Below, one piece after another: positions 1-8,396 of a stretch of 64,000 nt of DNA. Each line of letters opens with the position of its first letter. Within the stretch, counting starts at the first letter, position 1. The notes beneath the pieces are model-generated. The model was given only the letters and a program-made list of their open reading frames with translations. It had not been told where the DNA came from and searched no databases. Both the position numbers and the translations under genes were made by a program. This DNA is from Gemmatimonadota bacterium (lineage in GTDB: Bacteria; Gemmatimonadota; Gemmatimonadetes; Gemmatimonadales; Gemmatimonadaceae), in contig JADJAD010000001.1 of the NCBI GenBank assembly GCA_016704465.1, positions 558,001 through 622,000 on the forward strand. The letters are read 5' to 3'.

Positions 1-2
1 CC

Positions 3-626
3 ATGCGTGCCCGCCATCCCGACGACCCGTTGTACTGGGCCGCGTTCGTGCTCGATGGCGTCGACGGCACGCTCTTCCGATTCAGTGCGCTGCGCGGATT
101 GCGGGTCGCCAACCTTTCCGGCGTTGGCCTGAGCTACGACGCCGCGCTCGAACACATGGCGCACGAACGATGGGACGAGGCACTGACGTCGCTCGACTTC
201 GTGATCCACTCCGACACCGCGACGCACGAACTGCGCGCCGACGCGGCGTACCAACGGGCGGGAATCCTGCGCCAGAGCGGACGCCTGCCCGAGGCGCTCG
301 CGGCATACGACGCCCTCCTGGCCGACATGCACACCCCGGACGAGACGCGCCGACACGCGCTCGGCGATCGTGGGCTGACCAAGGCGCTCGGCGGCGATCC
401 GAACGGCGCACTGCTCGACTACGACACCGTGTTGTCTGCCCCAGACTGCACACCGCAAGCGCGTGCATGGACCCTGGTAAACCGCGGAGGCGTGTTGCAC
501 GATACAGGCGACACAGCCGGGGCGATCGCCGACTATAACGAGGTGATGGCGATGCCCGATGCACCCGAGGAGCTACGACGAATCGCCGAGCAGAATCTTG
601 CCGTCCTAGGGGCTGGCGGTCAGTAA
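3..626 (+). CDS. CHAT-like tail plus TPR-repeat protein (5' end outside window)
   Basis: This is probably the C-terminal part of a larger protein cut by the window edge. The first ATG in frame is at position 3, but the opening residues HPDDPLYWAAFVLDG resemble the end of a CHAT (caspase-like) domain, where HPyyWAaFvl is common, so translation likely begins upstream. Residues 45-200 hold about four degenerate tetratricopeptide-like helical pairs (for example ADAAYQRAGILRQSGRLPEALAAYDALL), which normally make a protein-binding scaffold. No signal peptide or membrane segment is visible in this fragment. The TPRs lie after the CHAT-like motif, the reverse of the usual order. The CHAT assignment rests on one short motif. 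The TPR assignment is firmer. Confidence 0.7.
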   Translation: MRARHPDDPLYWAAFVLDGVDGTLFRFSALRGLRVANLSGVGLSYDAALEHMAHERWDEALTSLDFVIHSDTATHELRADAAYQRAGILRQSGRLPEALAAYDALLADMHTPDETRRHALGDRGLTKALGGDPNGALLDYDTVLSAPDCTPQARAWTLVNRGGVLHDTGDTAGAIADYNEVMAMPDAPEELRRIAEQNLAVLGAGGQ

Positions 627-752
627 CGACTGCCTCCCGCGTCGTCGTCGGCTGCATACCTGCGCTGCGCGCATCTTGCCGCCATCGGTTGCGCGCTCCA
701 GTTTGCTGCGCCGCTGACGTGAGACACCGACGGAGATCCCAGCGCCTATCAC

Positions 753-1631
753 ATGACCCACACCGTGTTGCGCTGGATTGGTGGCGCCGTTGCAGGCGCG
801 GGCATCGTGGTCGCTGCGCTCGCCGCATGGACGTACACTGCGAGCGAACGGCACCTGCGCTCCTTTCCCGCGCCGCCTCCGTTCACGCACCCGATCGCCA
901 CCGACTCAGGTGCCGTGTCCCGCGGCGAGCACCTCGTCCGCACGCGCGGTTGCCGCGGGTGTCATGGTGATCAGCTGCAAGGTGAGTTGATGTGGGGAAT
1001 GGCCGTCGCCCCCAACCTGGCCGAGTATGCAAGGCGAGAGACCCCGGCCACGCTCGAGGCGGCGCTGCGCCATGGCATCGGGGCCGGCGGGCGGGCGCTG
1101 TACAGCATGCCCTCGTACAACTTCGTGCGCCTGCGCGACCGCGACGTCGCCGACATGATCGCCTACCTGCGCGCCATCCCGGTGGTTCACGCGGAGCTGC
1201 CGCGCGCGTCGCTGCCGTGGACGGTGCGCTGGGAGATCGCGCGCGGCCTCGACGCGGCCATGCCAAGGTACCTTGACCAGGTGCCGCCGCTGCGGCGCAC
1301 CGAGGACCCGGACCCGGCGATTGTGCGCGGTGAGTACATCGCCATGACCAGCTGCAACGAATGCCACGGCTTCGGCCTGCGGGCCGACACGCCGTGGGAT
1401 GACGGGTCTGCCCCGGACCTGGCCATCGTCAGCGGCTATTCGCCCCGCGCGTTCACGACGCTGATGCGAACCGGCCTGCCGATTGGCGGGCGCGAGCTTG
1501 CGCTGATGAGCGGCGTGGCGCGAACGCGGTTCGCCTACTTCACCGACGGCGAGATTGCCGACCTCTATGCGTTCCTTCGAGACCTGGGGCGGCGGGCGAT
1601 GGCCGACGCAGGGCCCGCCGGGAAGAACTGA
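753..1631 (+). CDS. membrane-anchored dihaem c-type cytochrome
   Basis: The predicted 292-residue protein has one N-terminal hydrophobic segment (residues 9-27), an uncleaved anchor or signal peptide, followed by two cytochrome c domains. The haem-attachment motifs are CRGCH (C67, C70, H71) and CNECH (C201, C204, H205). Each is followed by a Met-containing stretch that could supply the sixth ligand (SMPSYNF near residue 119, ALMSG near 250). It should sit on the periplasmic side and pass electrons, but no oxidase or dehydrogenase partner is adjacent, so its donor and acceptor are unknown. It converges on the kinase gene with 17 bases between the stops. Confidence 0.9.
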   Translation: MTHTVLRWIGGAVAGAGIVVAALAAWTYTASERHLRSFPAPPPFTHPIATDSGAVSRGEHLVRTRGCRGCHGDQLQGELMWGMAVAPNLAEYARRETPATLEAALRHGIGAGGRALYSMPSYNFVRLRDRDVADMIAYLRAIPVVHAELPRASLPWTVRWEIARGLDAAMPRYLDQVPPLRRTEDPDPAIVRGEYIAMTSCNECHGFGLRADTPWDDGSAPDLAIVSGYSPRAFTTLMRTGLPIGGRELALMSGVARTRFAYFTDGEIADLYAFLRDLGRRAMADAGPAGKN

Positions 1632-1648
1632 GGTCGCCCGAGCCCAAC

Positions 1649-2641
1649 CTATCGCGCCTGCGCGTACAGGATCGCCAGCACGACCGCGACCACCGACGTG
1701 ATGCCCGCCACGACCCACGGGAGCCAGGCCGGGAGCTGCCATCCCGCCCTGCCACCGACCGTTGACCCGCGCGCGACCGGTGCGGCGCTCGCCGGCGCCA
1801 GCGCCCGCACAATGTCCGCACCTGTGCGCGGTCGGTCGTCCGGCTGCTTTTCCAGGCAGCGCATGACAATCGTCGCCAGGGAGCTGGGCGTGTCGGGGCG
1901 ACGCAGCTTGATCGGCTCCGGCACCTTCTTCGCATGGGCCTCGAAGATCGCCGCCGGCTGCTTGCCGGTGAACGGCGGGTGCCCGGTGATCAGCTCGTAG
2001 GCGACGACGCCGAGCGCGTACAGGTCGGCGCGATGGTCGAGCTCTGCGTCGCCGCGCGCCTGCTCCGGCGCCACGTACATCGGCGTCCCAAGGCTCATCC
2101 CCGCCTGGGTGATGCGCAGCATCTCCGTCTCTGCCGTCGTCGAGTCGAGCAGCGCCTTGCCGATCCCGAAGTCGAGCACCACCGCCCGCCCGTGGAAGAA
2201 CATGATGTTCTCGGGCTTGATGTCGCGATGGACGACTCCTTCCTCGTGCGCGTAGGCGAGGGCGCCGGCCACGTCTTCCGTGATGCGGGCGATGTCGGCG
2301 AAGGCCATGGGGCGCTCGCGGTTCATGCGATCGCGCAGCGACTCGCCGTCCACCAGCGGCATGGTGTAGAACAGGTGCTTCCCGGCGAGCCCTGCCGAGA
2401 GGAGCGGGACAATGTGGGGATGCTGCAGCCGAGCCGCCCATGTTATCTCGCGCTTGAAACGCTCGGCGGAGAGCGAAGCCGCGAGTTCGGGAGAGAGGAC
2501 CTTGATGACGACGTGGCGGTGCAGGGCGCGTTCCATGGCCACGAAGACGCGCGACATGCCGCCGCGCGGAAGCTCGCGCTCGATGGTGTACTCATCGTGC
2601 AGGGCGTGCTGCAATTCCTCGCGCAGGTCTCTCGCTGACAT
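1649..2641 (-). CDS. membrane-anchored Hanks-type Ser/Thr protein kinase
   Basis: The 330-residue protein has all catalytic kinase motifs: a Gly-rich loop (LPRGGMSRVFVA, 24-35), ATP-binding K47 in VVIKVL, HRDIKPEN (138-145), DFG (157-159) and APEQ (191-194). A single C-terminal membrane segment (about 306-327) is followed by only a few residues, so the kinase domain is cytoplasmic and there is essentially no extracellular sensor. The ATG at 2641 was chosen because the kinase fold begins about 17 residues later. Upstream in-frame codons read into unrelated sequence. Many Gemmatimonadota and Acidobacteria kinases of this type carry long C-terminal propeller or TPR sensors, so this is a minimal version. 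Substrates are unknown. Confidence 0.93.
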   Translation of the reverse strand: MSARDLREELQHALHDEYTIERELPRGGMSRVFVAMERALHRHVVIKVLSPELAASLSAERFKREITWAARLQHPHIVPLLSAGLAGKHLFYTMPLVDGESLRDRMNRERPMAFADIARITEDVAGALAYAHEEGVVHRDIKPENIMFFHGRAVVLDFGIGKALLDSTTAETEMLRITQAGMSLGTPMYVAPEQARGDAELDHRADLYALGVVAYELITGHPPFTGKQPAAIFEAHAKKVPEPIKLRRPDTPSSLATIVMRCLEKQPDDRPRTGADIVRALAPASAAPVARGSTVGGRAGWQLPAWLPWVVAGITSVVAVVLAILYAQAR

Positions 2642-2742
2642 CCGCGTAGCCGTGTGTTGGACGCCCGCCAATGTACGGCCGATCGGCCGATGACACATCA
2701 GCGAATACAAGATGTGCGCGACATCCTGCCGCCAGCACCTGC

Positions 2743-4050
2743 TTAGGGCACGACCGGCGCGCTGACGGTGCGCACGCCATCGCCGAACGTCACCGCCAAC
2801 AGCACGACCATCTTGCTGGCCGGCAGCGCGCTCGGCCAGTCCGCCCACTCGCTGAGCGTGTGCTGGTTGCCGCCGTATGCCCGCCCGATCGCGATGCTCG
2901 GGATCTTCCGCACCACGCCGACGTTGGCGTCGGTGCTCCCGGTTGCCACGGCTTGCGCCGCCCCCGGCGCGCCGACGCGAATGCCGAGTGCCTGCTGGAT
3001 GTCGATCGTCGTCTGGACCAGCGGGTGCGCCCGTGCCCCTGCCAGCTGCGCCGACGTGCCGCCGGCGCCGTTTTTCTGCTCGACCTCCACGCGTATCCCG
3101 ACCTTCGCGCGATCCGCCGCCTCCCGGGCAATCCGGCCGATCGTGCGATCGAGTGAATCCAGCAGGATCGGGTTTGGGCTGCGCAGGTCCACCGTGAAGT
3201 ACAGTTCCTGCGGGATGCCGTTGAAGATCACGCCTCCATGCACCTGTCCGATGTTGATCACTGCGCCGTCGGGCAGCGCTCCGAACTGGAGCTGGTAGAT
3301 GCGGTCGATCGCCTCGGCGAGCGCCTTGACCGGCGTGGGCTTGCCGCGGGAGGTGACGGTGTGCGATCCGGCGCTGGTGAAGACGTATCGTGTCCAGTAG
3401 ATGCCGAGCGCTCCGTAGGCAACGGGGCCCAGGCCGCCGTCCATGGCGATGAGCAGGTCGGGGCGCGGGTTGTGCTGGAGCCAGTATTCCATCCCCTTCA
3501 GGCCCAGCTCCTCTTGCACCGTACCGACGAAGACGAGGTCGCCCTTGGTGACCAGCTTCGCCGCGTTCAGCGCGCGGATCGTGGCGAGCATGTTGGCCAC
3601 CGACGCGCTGTTGTCGAAGATGCCCGGGGCGTGCAGCGTATCGCCCGCGCGACGCACTTTCAGGTTGGTCTCGAGGGCGTGCACGATGTCGAGGTGCGCG
3701 GCGAAGACGACCGTCGGCCCGCCCCCCGTCCCTTTGCGCACGCCGGTCACATTGCCGATCGAATCGATCGACACCCGGAGCCCCTCGCGTTCCATCGCCG
3801 CCCGCACGTACGCCCCCCGCTGCTGCTCGTGCGTCGACTTGCCCGGCATCTCGGCGATCGCGATCCACTCGTCGACCTGGCGGGGGAATCCCCGTTCGAG
3901 GTGCTCGAGCGCGGTCCTGACGTCGGGGCGCTTGAGGATCGCCGGGTCCCACGAGGTGGGGAACGTCTGCGCGGCCAGGGGGGCGGCCAGCGGAGCGACG
4001 GCGAGGAGGGCGACGAGCGGGGCGGCGAGGCGCAGGGAGGTCGGGCGCAT
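2743..4050 (-). CDS. secreted M20-family metallopeptidase
   Basis: This 435-residue protein has a signal peptide (residues 1-27, ending AAPLAAQ). It shows the M20/M25/M40 dizinc exopeptidase pattern: AAHLDIVH (first metal His and neighbouring Asp), DNSASVANM (bridging Asp), VQEELGLKG (catalytic and metal Glu pair), GSTDANV, and a late metal-binding His in GGNQHTLSEW. The members are dipeptidases, tripeptidases or carboxypeptidase-like enzymes, so this one likely trims peptides in the periplasm. The ATG at 4050 starts the signal peptide. Upstream lies a 10-base tandem repeat. The kinase gene follows on the same strand about 100 bases downstream, possibly separately transcribed. Confidence 0.9.
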   Translation of the reverse strand: MRPTSLRLAAPLVALLAVAPLAAPLAAQTFPTSWDPAILKRPDVRTALEHLERGFPRQVDEWIAIAEMPGKSTHEQQRGAYVRAAMEREGLRVSIDSIGNVTGVRKGTGGGPTVVFAAHLDIVHALETNLKVRRAGDTLHAPGIFDNSASVANMLATIRALNAAKLVTKGDLVFVGTVQEELGLKGMEYWLQHNPRPDLLIAMDGGLGPVAYGALGIYWTRYVFTSAGSHTVTSRGKPTPVKALAEAIDRIYQLQFGALPDGAVINIGQVHGGVIFNGIPQELYFTVDLRSPNPILLDSLDRTIGRIAREAADRAKVGIRVEVEQKNGAGGTSAQLAGARAHPLVQTTIDIQQALGIRVGAPGAAQAVATGSTDANVGVVRKIPSIAIGRAYGGNQHTLSEWADWPSALPASKMVVLLAVTFGDGVRTVSAPVVP

Positions 4051-4090
4051 GCGTGGACCTGTTGAGGAGATCGCGGTACCGGCGATCGCG

Positions 4091-4150
4091 TGGTGCTGCG
4101 TGGTGCTGCGTGGTGCTGCGTGGTGCTGCGTGGTGCTGCGTGGTGCTGCG
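4091..4150. repeat. six perfect 10-bp tandem repeats
   Basis: The unit TGGTGCTGCG occurs six times without a mismatch, between the start of the M20 peptidase gene (4050) and the end of the GMC oxidoreductase gene (4167). The unit length is not a multiple of three and the tract is outside both genes. It is likely a slippage-prone minisatellite. No spacers are present, so it is not a CRISPR. Confidence 0.95.
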
Positions 4151-4166
4151 TGGAGTATGGCGGCGG

Positions 4167-5678
4167 TTACGGCTCGGCTGCGAGCCTGTCCGCCAGCCGC
4201 ACTGCCATCGCCACGATCGTCAGGGTCGGGTTGGCAAAGCCGGCGGTGGGAAAGGTAGACGCGCCAGCGACGAACAGGGTGTCGGTGCCATGGACGCGCC
4301 CATCGGCATCCACCACGCCGTATCGCGGATCTGCGTGCATGCGCGTGGTGCCGGCGTGGTGCCGAGCGTTGGGATCGGGGCGCGGGTCCCCGCCGACAAT
4401 CACACGTCCGACGCCGACGTCTTCCAGGGCGTGGGCCACGCGCTTGCGCAGCGCCACGAGTCGCGCGTGGTCGGCCGCATCCCATTGCCAGTGCAGTGCG
4501 GGGAGCGGAACGCCGTAGAGGTCGCGGCGACTGCTCAGCTGCACGCGGTTCTCGCGGTGCGGTGGCTGCTCGAGGTTCAGGAGTACGGTGAAGCCCTGGA
4601 AGACGCGAGTCGGCGCGGGATGCAGCGACCAGCCGTGACCTTCGGGTGGCATCCATCGCCGCAGCGCCGGTGAGCGGCCGACGGGACCGAGTGCGGCGCG
4701 GAGGCGCGCGCGTCGCACTCCGATCAGGGGCAGCAGGGTGGCCGATGCGTTCAGGGTGTGCCCCGGCTGCTCGCCGTCGAGCGCCAGGCGGCCAGCGATC
4801 GTGGTGCCGTCCGCGGCCTCGTGACGGTCATAGAAGGCGAGCACCCGATACGCGTCGCGCGTGGTCGGCCTGAGGGTCATGGCGCGGTCGCGTGGATGTT
4901 CCATGAAGCCGCACCCGAGCCAGCCGGAGCGATCGTGCACGCCCCCCCGTGCGTGGACCGCGACGAGCAGCAGTCGTGCGTTCTCCACGGCGCCCGTGGC
5001 AAGCACCACGCGTCGCGCCTGCACCTGCCATCGATCGCCGCCCGGCGTGGCCACGGTCACGGTCGCCCGAGAAGCCGACGTCGCCAGCTGCACGACCGTC
5101 GCCCGCGTCATGAGGCGCGCATTCGTGGCGCGACGCAGGGTCGCGCGCAGTGGCTGGAGCAGCGCATCGCGTCCGCCGAACTGGTACACGCGGGAGGTGA
5201 TGCCCGCGCCCGGTGGAATCGCGGTCCGTCCGCTGCCCGCCCATGACGACGCCTCGTAGGCGAAGGGTCCAAGCATCGCAAGGCGTTGTGCGCGCTCGTA
5301 GAATCGCAGCAGCTCCTGATACTCGACCGGCCATCCGTGTAACGCCTCCGGCCACCGCGGCGACAGATCCCACGGGTCGAGGGGCACGTATTTTGCCCCC
5401 GGACCACCGAGGGTCGGGGTGTTCCAGAGGCAGGAATTGCCGCCCACCTGCCGGTGCCGACTCGCACCAAGTCGTTCGATGGCGTCTCCGCTCGTGTCGC
5501 CATCGGACAGGTCCTGCACGGGCGTCGAACGTCGCGCCACCGCTCTCGAGTACCACCACGTCTCGCCCCTTCGCCGCCAGGGTGGCGCCGACGACCAGTC
5601 CGCGGGGCCTGCGCCGATGACGCAGACGTCCGTTTCGATCGTACGACCGGGAGGTTGTCGTGTCGCGTCCTGCTCCAT
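4167..5678 (-). CDS. GMC-family FAD oxidoreductase with compensated frameshift
   Basis: The 503-residue open frame has a glucose-methanol-choline oxidoreductase layout: an N-terminal FAD motif VIGAGPA (20-26), the middle VVLATGAVENARLLL FAD segment, and a C-terminal block with HHAGTTRM and FANPTLTI, holding the catalytic His/Asn positions. Residues 27-53 (starting DWSSAPPWRR) do not fit the family. The neighbouring frame across the same DNA encodes a proper continuation of the nucleotide-binding fold, GLVVGATLAAKGRDVVVLES. One missing base near 5599-5603 and one extra base near 5519-5523 would explain this. Either the assembly has two errors or the gene has two compensating indels that remove the third glycine of GxGxxG. 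No signal peptide. Start at 5678 is 35 bases from the divergent glycosyltransferase. Confidence 0.85.
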   Translation of the reverse strand: MEQDATRQPPGRTIETDVCVIGAGPADWSSAPPWRRRGETWWYSRAVARRSTPVQDLSDGDTSGDAIERLGASRHRQVGGNSCLWNTPTLGGPGAKYVPLDPWDLSPRWPEALHGWPVEYQELLRFYERAQRLAMLGPFAYEASSWAGSGRTAIPPGAGITSRVYQFGGRDALLQPLRATLRRATNARLMTRATVVQLATSASRATVTVATPGGDRWQVQARRVVLATGAVENARLLLVAVHARGGVHDRSGWLGCGFMEHPRDRAMTLRPTTRDAYRVLAFYDRHEAADGTTIAGRLALDGEQPGHTLNASATLLPLIGVRRARLRAALGPVGRSPALRRWMPPEGHGWSLHPAPTRVFQGFTVLLNLEQPPHRENRVQLSSRRDLYGVPLPALHWQWDAADHARLVALRKRVAHALEDVGVGRVIVGGDPRPDPNARHHAGTTRMHADPRYGVVDADGRVHGTDTLFVAGASTFPTAGFANPTLTIVAMAVRLADRLAAEP

Positions 5679-5713
5679 GCCTCCTCTCGTCAGGGTAACC
5701 CGCAGGTACGCGT

Positions 5714-6637
5714 ATGCGACCGAGTGACCCGGCGGTGACGATAATCATCCCATCGCGAGGGCTGGCGGCGCGCGCCACGCTGCTGTGGCGCGCCATCGAT
5801 TCCGTGCGCGCGCAACGCGGCGTGGTCGCCGTGCCGCTGGTCGTGCTGAATGGAGCGCAGCGCGCGCCCGAAGTCGAGGGCGCACTCCGTGCCGCCACGG
5901 ACGTGCGGCTCATCGTGTGCGACGACGCTGACCTGCCAGCGGCCCATCGGGCCGGGCGTGAGGTCGTCGATACGCCCTGGTTCGGGACGCTCGACGACGA
6001 CGACCTCCTGCTGCCCGACGCGCTGGCGCAGCGCGTGCTCGCCCTCGAGTCGCGCCCGAATGTAGACGTCGTCGTCACCAACGGCCTGGTGCGAGCCGGC
6101 GATCGCGACGCGCTGCATGTGCCAGAGGGGGACGACATCGCAGGCGATCCCCTGCGCGCCCTCCTGCGGCAGAACTGGCTCCTTCCCGGCGCATGGCTCG
6201 CCCGCACGGCGCGCGTTGGCGTTTCGCTGTACCACGCGATGCCGCGATATCGGGAGTGTACCTTCCTCGCGCTGCGGTTCAGCACGGAGTACACCATGCA
6301 CTGGATCAACGTCCCCACGGTCGTCTACCACCTCGACAGCCCGCAGGCCGAGTCGCGTTCGCGCGAGTACGCGCTTGGCCAGGTGGCCTCGGTCCGCGCC
6401 CTGCTCGACCTTCGCCTCCCCACGTGGATGCGCCGGCGACTACGGCGTGAGATCGTCGCCGCCTACCACCTCGGCGCCGATCGCCTCTGGTCCGAGGGGA
6501 GACTCCGAGATGCGTGGCACATGCACGCGCGCACGCTCGGCATGTGGGGCGGGCTGCGTCATCTCACCTTCACCCGCCACCTGCTGGCCGCCACCTGGCG
6601 CCAACTGCGGGCGAGTGCGCCATTGGCGCTGCCATGA
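5714..6637 (+). CDS. family 2-like glycosyltransferase
   Basis: The 307-residue protein starts directly with a GT-A nucleotide-sugar fold: VTIIIPSRG (8-16), then an acidic metal-binding run TLDDDD (92-97) in place of the usual DxD. The C-terminal third is Arg/Leu-rich and helical, without clear membrane segments. It would transfer a sugar to a glycan or other acceptor. The donor and acceptor cannot be read from the sequence. Its TGA stop overlaps the ATG of the 49-codon repeat ORF at 6634 (ATGA), which in turn overlaps the phosphodiesterase start, so the three are probably one transcript. Confidence 0.8.
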   Translation: MRPSDPAVTIIIPSRGLAARATLLWRAIDSVRAQRGVVAVPLVVLNGAQRAPEVEGALRAATDVRLIVCDDADLPAAHRAGREVVDTPWFGTLDDDDLLLPDALAQRVLALESRPNVDVVVTNGLVRAGDRDALHVPEGDDIAGDPLRALLRQNWLLPGAWLARTARVGVSLYHAMPRYRECTFLALRFSTEYTMHWINVPTVVYHLDSPQAESRSREYALGQVASVRALLDLRLPTWMRRRLRREIVAAYHLGADRLWSEGRLRDAWHMHARTLGMWGGLRHLTFTRHLLAATWRQLRASAPLALP

Positions 6638-6783
6638 GGGCGGGCGTGAAACGGCCGATGCAGGGGCCAATGCAGCGAGCCTTGCAGCGCACAATGCAGC
6701 GAGCAATGCAGCGCGCAATGCAGCTGCCGATGCGGGCACGTCCGCCGGCATCGATGCAGCCAACCGCACATCACCACCGATGA
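6634..6783 (+). CDS. 49-residue Met-Gln-Arg-Ala repeat mini-ORF
   Basis: This small ORF starts at an ATG overlapping the glycosyltransferase stop (ATGA) and stops at a TGA overlapping the phosphodiesterase ATG at 6780 (ATGA again). Its middle consists of four-residue repeats (MQGP, MQRA, LQRT, MQRA, MQRA, MQLP, MRAR) made by a 12-base DNA repeat. It is basic and ends HHHR. There is no recognised homology. It may be a coupling leader that lets ribosomes reach the next gene rather than a functional protein, or a chance result of the repeat tract. The double ATGA overlap is the main support. Confidence 0.4.
   Translation: MRAGVKRPMQGPMQRALQRTMQRAMQRAMQLPMRARPPASMQPTAHHHR
6656..6739. repeat. degenerate 12-bp tandem repeat, about seven units
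   Basis: Units follow the pattern CAATGCAGCGNN and run head to tail from 6656 to 6739. The central units are nearly identical and the outer ones diverged. The 12-base period preserves reading frame and gives the MQRA repeat of the overlapping mini-ORF. It lies just before the phosphodiesterase start, so copy-number change would alter the spacing between coupled genes without breaking the mini-ORF. Confidence 0.85.
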
Positions 6784-8375
6784 AGGCGCTGCCGACCGCA
6801 CCACCAGCGCGGCTCGTCCTGCTCGGCATCGATGCGGGGAATCCCGACCTGCTCGACCGATGGATCGCCGACGGCTCGCTTCCCCATCTCGCGAGCCTTG
6901 CCGCACGCGGGACGGTCGGCCGCACACGCGGGGTCGAGGGGTTCTTCATTGGCGCCACCTGGCCGTCGATGTACACCGGGACGACCCCCGCCAGGCATGG
7001 CGTGCATTACCTGCTCGAACTCGTTCGCGGTTCGTACGAGCTGCGCCCTGCCGCCCACGCCGCGTTCGTTCAGCGCCCCCCCTTCTGGCAGGCCCTCGTT
7101 GCTGCCGGACAGCGCGTGGCGATTCTCGACGTGCCGCTGACACGCCTCGACCCAGGCATCTGCGGCGTCCAGGTCGTGGAGTGGGGCGGACACGATGCGC
7201 TGTACGGCTTTCGCACCTCGCCCGATGCGGCGGCGGCGGACCTGCTCGACCGCGTCGGGCCGCATCCCGGCGGCGCGTCGTGTGACGCCGAGCGGCGCAG
7301 CTCGGCCGACTATGCCGAGTTTGTCGCGCGACTCGAACTGGGCGCCCGACGCAAGGGGGAGTGGACGCGCGAACTCCTGATGCGCGGCGGGTGGGACGTG
7401 TTCATGCAAGTCTTCACCGAAGGGCATTGTGCGGGGCACCAGGGCTGGCACCTGCACGACCCGTCACACCCGGCGCACGACGCCGCGACCGCCGACGCAG
7501 TCGGCGACCCGATGAAGCGCGCATATCGCGCCATCGATCGGGCGATCGGTGAGGTGCTCGCCGATGCCGGCGACGCGCACGTCGTCGTCTTCTCGGCGCA
7601 CGGCATGGCGCACTGGTACGGGGCGCAGTTCCTCCTGCAGGACATCCTGGTGCGACTCGGCGCAGCCCTCCCGCGCCCGGCGCCCGCGACCCCGGCACCG
7701 TCCCGGCTGCGCGCGGCCGTGAGGCCGGTGTGGCGTCGCCTGCCCGCGTCGTGGCGCGCGGGAATTCGTCCCCTACTCGGCGGCTCGCCCGCAGCTCCGC
7801 GTCCAACCATCGACGTGGACGTCACGCGCAGTCGCTGCTTTCCCCAGCCCAACGGCCTCGCAGTCGGCGGCATCCGCCTCAACATCGCCGGCCGGGAGCC
7901 GCACGGCGTGTTGCAGCCCGGCTCCGAGGCCGAGGACTTCATCGCCTGGCTGAGCGGGGCGCTCCTCGAGATCATCGACGAGCGCACGGGACGTCCGCTG
8001 GTCGCGCGCGTCACGCGCACGGCAGACCGCTACCAGGGCGAGAACCTTGACCTGCTCCCCGACCTGCTGGTGGAGTGGAGCGATGACGTCGCTACCGGCA
8101 GTGCGACGGTTGCCGACGGGGTGGGAGCGCGCGTTCGCGCGTCGTCACCACTGCTCGGCACCGTCGAAGGCGTCAACCGATACGGGCGCACGGGCGAGCA
8201 CCGTCCCGGGGGGTGGTTCGTGGCCGCGGGGCCGGGCATTGCACCTGGCCGACTCGACTACACGCCGGAGCTGGTGGATCTTGCTCCGACCTTCGCCGCC
8301 ATGCTCGGCGTCGCGCTGGACGGCTGCGATGGTCGCCCGATCGATGCCCTCGTGCGGGCCGCACGCACGAGCTGA
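6780..8375 (+). CDS. type I phosphodiesterase / nucleotide pyrophosphatase-like alkaline phosphatase superfamily protein
   Basis: The 531-residue protein has the alkaline phosphatase superfamily core: an N-terminal metal Asp in LLGIDAGNPD (D18), a Thr/Ser nucleophile region in GATWPSMYTG (T60) and the C-terminal metal His in VVFSAHGMAHWYG. The spacing fits the phosphodiesterase/NPP branch. No signal peptide is seen, so it is probably cytoplasmic or membrane-associated. The ATG at 6780 is the first usable start; the same frame upstream has no ATG, GTG or TTG in the repeat tract. It follows a glycosyltransferase, and phosphodiesterases of this type often lie in glycan-modification clusters. The substrate is unknown. 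Confidence 0.82.
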   Translation: MKALPTAPPARLVLLGIDAGNPDLLDRWIADGSLPHLASLAARGTVGRTRGVEGFFIGATWPSMYTGTTPARHGVHYLLELVRGSYELRPAAHAAFVQRPPFWQALVAAGQRVAILDVPLTRLDPGICGVQVVEWGGHDALYGFRTSPDAAAADLLDRVGPHPGGASCDAERRSSADYAEFVARLELGARRKGEWTRELLMRGGWDVFMQVFTEGHCAGHQGWHLHDPSHPAHDAATADAVGDPMKRAYRAIDRAIGEVLADAGDAHVVVFSAHGMAHWYGAQFLLQDILVRLGAALPRPAPATPAPSRLRAAVRPVWRRLPASWRAGIRPLLGGSPAAPRPTIDVDVTRSRCFPQPNGLAVGGIRLNIAGREPHGVLQPGSEAEDFIAWLSGALLEIIDERTGRPLVARVTRTADRYQGENLDLLPDLLVEWSDDVATGSATVADGVGARVRASSPLLGTVEGVNRYGRTGEHRPGGWFVAAGPGIAPGRLDYTPELVDLAPTFAAMLGVALDGCDGRPIDALVRAARTS

Positions 8376-8396
8376 GCGCCCACACGGCTCGCCGCC

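Noticed and set aside
906..2441. 511-codon open frame on the minus strand across cytochrome and kinase genes
   Set aside because: It is antisense to the cytochrome gene and in another frame of the kinase gene, is Arg/His/Gly-rich, and has no motifs. Both real genes have clear catalytic or haem motifs.
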